NCBI GenBank assembly: GCA_021298605.1
Contig: JAJTDS010000017.1
Coordinates: 1-37,636 of the forward strand
From: Rickettsiales bacterium
GTDB lineage: Bacteria > Pseudomonadota > Alphaproteobacteria > Rickettsiales > UBA1997
DNA length: 37,636 bases
Direction: 5' to 3'
The notes beneath the pieces are model-generated. The model was not told the DNA's origin. It saw only the letters and a list, made by a program, of their open reading frames with translations, and searched no databases. Below are positions 35,566-37,636 of the stretch, in pieces; position 1 is the first letter of the stretch, and every line of letters starts with the position of its first letter. A program made the position numbers and the translations under genes.

Positions 35566-36855
35566 ATGAAAGAAAGAATTGCAATTATAAATGGTTTTAG
35601 ATCTCCCATGGGCAAAGCGGGTGGAGTGCTAAAAAATTTGTCAGCTCAACAATTGGGGGCAATAATTGCGAAAGAAACAATAATTCGCTCCTTTATTTCT
35701 CCTAATCAAATTGATGAAGTAATTATTGGCAATGTGGCACAGCCTGCAGATTCTGCAAATATTGCAAGAGTTATCGCGGTTAGGGCTGGAATCCCTCATT
35801 CTGTACCCGCCTACACAGTTCATCGTAATTGTGCATCTGGTATGGAAGCCTTTACTTCTGCTTGTGCCAAAATTAATAATGGTGATGCCAATATTATATT
35901 ATGTGGCGGGGTTGAGTCGATGTCAAATATTCCTTTATTATTTGGCAAGGCAATTACTGATATTATTGCTGAGCTTACTAGAGCTAGAAGTATTGGTAAT
36001 AAATTAAAAATTTTATCTAAGATTCGTCTAAAATTTCTAAAGCCAGTGATAGGCTTAATGCAAGGTTTAACTGATCCGTTATCTGGGTTGATAATGGGCT
36101 TAACTGCTGAAAATATTGCTTCTAATTTTAAAATTACTCGTCAAGAGCAAGATGAATTTGCTCTTCGTAGCCATTTACTTGCATCAAATGCAATTATTGG
36201 CAATAAGCTTGCGGAAGAAATTATTCCAATATTTAACTATGATGAAAAAAATCCAATGATGATAGAAATCGATGAAGGGGTTAGAAAAAATCAAACCATT
36301 GAAGATCTATCGAAATTAAAGCCTTATTTTGATAAAATTACAGGAACAGTTACTGTTGGAAACTCCTCTCAAATTACTGATGGTGCTTCGATGGCAATAT
36401 TAATGTCTGAATCTAAAGTTAGAGAATTAGGAGTTGAGCCGTTGGGTTTTATTAGAGATTTTGCTTTTTCTGGTTTAGATCCTGCCGTCATGGGTCTTGG
36501 GCCAGTTTTTTCAACTAAAAAACTTTTAGATAAAACAAAATTAAAGCTTAATGATTTTGATTTGATTGAAATTAATGAAGCCTTTTCGGCTCAGGTTCTG
36601 GGTTGTGTTAAAGCCTTTGCTAGTGAAGAATTTTGTCGCAAAAATTTTGATTCTTCTGCAATTGGTGAAATAGATATTAATAAACTTAATGTCAATGGCG
36701 GAGCTATTGCCCTTGGTCACCCCGTTGGTATGAGTGGAGCAAGAATAATTATTCATTTATTGCGGGAATTAAAAAGAAGAGATCTAAATACAGGCTTAGC
36801 AACTCTTTGTATTGGTGGCGGTCAAGGTGGTTCAGTTATTGTTGAATCTAATTAA
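35566..36855 (+). CDS. FadI-type thiolase (acetyl-CoA acyltransferase)
   Basis: Thiolases cleave 3-ketoacyl-CoA (or condense acetyl-CoA). The 429-residue protein has the nucleophile Cys89 in VHRNCASGMEAF, the NEAFSAQ motif, the His in NGGAIALGHPVGMSGAR and the C-terminal Cys in LCIGGGQGG. The insert RARSIGNKLKILSKIRLKFLKP at about residues 140-160 and the overall length match the FadI/HADHB membrane-associated subgroup rather than the 390-residue PhaA type. A beta-oxidation partner (FadJ/HADHA) is not in the window, so degradation versus synthesis is undecided. Confidence 0.88.
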   Translation: MKERIAIINGFRSPMGKAGGVLKNLSAQQLGAIIAKETIIRSFISPNQIDEVIIGNVAQPADSANIARVIAVRAGIPHSVPAYTVHRNCASGMEAFTSACAKINNGDANIILCGGVESMSNIPLLFGKAITDIIAELTRARSIGNKLKILSKIRLKFLKPVIGLMQGLTDPLSGLIMGLTAENIASNFKITRQEQDEFALRSHLLASNAIIGNKLAEEIIPIFNYDEKNPMMIEIDEGVRKNQTIEDLSKLKPYFDKITGTVTVGNSSQITDGASMAILMSESKVRELGVEPLGFIRDFAFSGLDPAVMGLGPVFSTKKLLDKTKLKLNDFDLIEINEAFSAQVLGCVKAFASEEFCRKNFDSSAIGEIDINKLNVNGGAIALGHPVGMSGARIIIHLLRELKRRDLNTGLATLCIGGGQGGSVIVESN

Positions 36856-37360
36856 ATATTGTATTTATATTTCCTTTTCTAGATTAGCACTAGCATTTAA
36901 CGGTAAAAAGAGGTTTTATGGTGGATTTTAGCTCCTTGCTATTCTCCTTCCTCCCTTTTTTTTATTTTTTTTGTTTTTGCCTTATTTTTTCCTAGGGAGC
37001 GGAGGGTAGATCTTGCTTTCCTAGGTTTGCACTCTAATGCTAGATTACAAGTAAATTATTTAAAAAATCAAAAAACAAAATAGCAACAAATAAAATAGCA
37101 ACAACCAAGATAATAATGCTCTCAAAGACGATACCATTGCCAAATTAGAATTAATATCAATCCCATTAATAGCTTATCAGATCGCAGATAGTTTATTCTC
37201 AAAATAACACAAAATATTATAAAAATATTTTTCATTCGCTTTTTATTTGCAAATGCCACCAGGCTACAAAAAATCTACCGCTAAACACTAATATTTAATT
37301 AAAAACACAAACACCAAATTATTTTTGTCTTTAACTTTATTAACAACAAATGTTGGCAGT
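36856..37360. other. Spacer with pyrimidine tract and coding-like fragments
   Basis: No intact gene is seen in these 505 bases. About 36943-36992 is an almost pure T/C run; its CCTTCCTCCC start can pair with GGGAGCGGAGGG at 36995-37006, with a two-base bulge and a long loop. CTAGATTA occurs at 36879 and again at 37040. A start-less frame at 37094-37207 ends ...LISIPLIAYQIADSLFSK and looks protein-like. Together these suggest decayed coding sequence, but nothing is identifiable. Confidence 0.4.
37077..37104. repeat. 13-base tandem repeat
   Basis: AAAATAGCAACAA occurs at 37077-37089 and 37092-37104, separated by two bases. Only two copies are present; it is probably a replication slippage product. 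Confidence 0.7.
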
Positions 37361-37498
37361 ATGGCTATAAATAGCATTAAACCTAAGAACGATAATAAGC
37401 TAATATCAGAACGAGAAAATAAAGCAATTAAGTTTGAAGATTTTAAAAATACTAGACAATTAGAAAAATATCTTAATAAGAGACTGTCGCAAATTTAA
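37361..37498 (+). CDS. Possible 45-residue small protein of unknown function
   Basis: ATG at 37361 opens a 45-codon frame, MAINSIKPKNDNKLISERE... ending ...YLNKRLSQI. It is charged, with likely helical content (ENKAIKFEDFKNTRQLEKYL), and resembles a small cytoplasmic protein or the N-terminus of a truncated one. No family is recognised and no ribosome-binding site is seen. It shares the lysine- and asparagine-rich style of the broken frame at the left edge, but I see no real sequence identity. Confidence 0.25.
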   Translation: MAINSIKPKNDNKLISERENKAIKFEDFKNTRQLEKYLNKRLSQI

Positions 37499-37636
37499 AT
37501 TCCTAAATTTTTTAAGAAATATTTTTTGCAACTCCAAAAAAATCAATGATTGAAAATATTATGCGGTAAGGATGATTATTCTTTATCAAATTGTTAAGAT
37601 TTACCATTTCTATTTGCATTTATGCCTGACTAAATT
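37499..37636. other. Right edge, nothing identified
   Basis: The last 138 bases are AT-rich with no supported gene, RNA or repeat. A gene may begin beyond the window. Confidence 0.4.

Noticed and set aside
37077-37104. Repeat units that could be the edge of a CRISPR array
   Set aside because: Only two 13-base copies with a two-base gap, no spacers and no cas genes.

Overview
This window is AT-rich (roughly 70% A+T by eye) and densely packed with bacterial genes that have short or overlapping junctions. The content fits a Gram-negative bacterium with lipopolysaccharide: lptD, lptF, lptG, kdsB, bamB, uppP, yajC-secD, murD, a type A RNase P RNA and a CC-containing LptD C-terminus. The alphaproteobacterial form of ArgJ, the tetratricopeptide-bamB pair, the low GC and the near absence of Shine-Dalgarno sequences suggest an alphaproteobacterium, probably Rickettsiales-like. 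It keeps argJ, trpD, nadA and aroK, so it is less reduced than typical obligate intracellular Rickettsia. The taxonomic placement is inference; no marker gene in the window settles it.

Layout. Positions 1-375 hold no intact gene, only short broken frames. From 376 to 8446 the minus strand carries der and then a tight cluster, read yajC-secD-lptD-rlmN-tsaE-tlpA-like, with rpmG upstream. From 8672 to 14735 the plus strand carries folD, a membrane-anchored TPR protein, bamB, tatD, murD and pgeF. On the minus strand, 14732-16264 is an in-frame fusion of a BAX-inhibitor-1 (YbhL-type) membrane protein to the 23S rRNA methyltransferase RlmJ. Then come aroK, an rluD-like gene and miaA on the plus strand, followed by a lone GmrSD-like DUF262/DUF1524 gene (19051-21123) that looks like an accessory defence gene. 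A bidirectional hairpin separates it from a minus-strand trio read trpS-nadA-phytochelatin synthase-like. rnpB follows on the plus strand (24080-24541), then pheS on the minus strand.

From 25648 to 29997 five plus-strand genes are packed together: an ABC-2 permease, kdsB, a RimK-associated (retropepsin-like) protease, argJ and trpD. After a 361-base spacer with a nine-C run and a strong hairpin come a well-formed promoter, tRNA-Leu(CAA) and uppP-lptF-lptG. Next is a carB gene that encodes only the C-terminal half of the protein and has lost about 30 further residues internally. The last gene is a FadI-type thiolase. The final 780 bases hold only short frames, a pyrimidine tract and small repeats.

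Most genes are core housekeeping: envelope assembly (LptD/F/G, BamB, UppP, MurD, KdsB), protein export (SecD, YajC), rRNA and tRNA modification (RlmN, RluD, RlmJ, MiaA, TsaE) and aminoacylation (TrpS, PheS). Several biosynthetic genes (argJ, trpD, nadA, partial carB) stand alone, away from their usual partners. No insertion sequence, prophage, integrase or CRISPR array was seen. The most unusual items are the BI-1::RlmJ fusion, the doubly deleted CarB, the signal-peptide-bearing phytochelatin synthase-like protein linked to nadA, and the GmrSD-like gene with an unrecognised C-terminal extension. No clear multi-gene undescribed system is visible.
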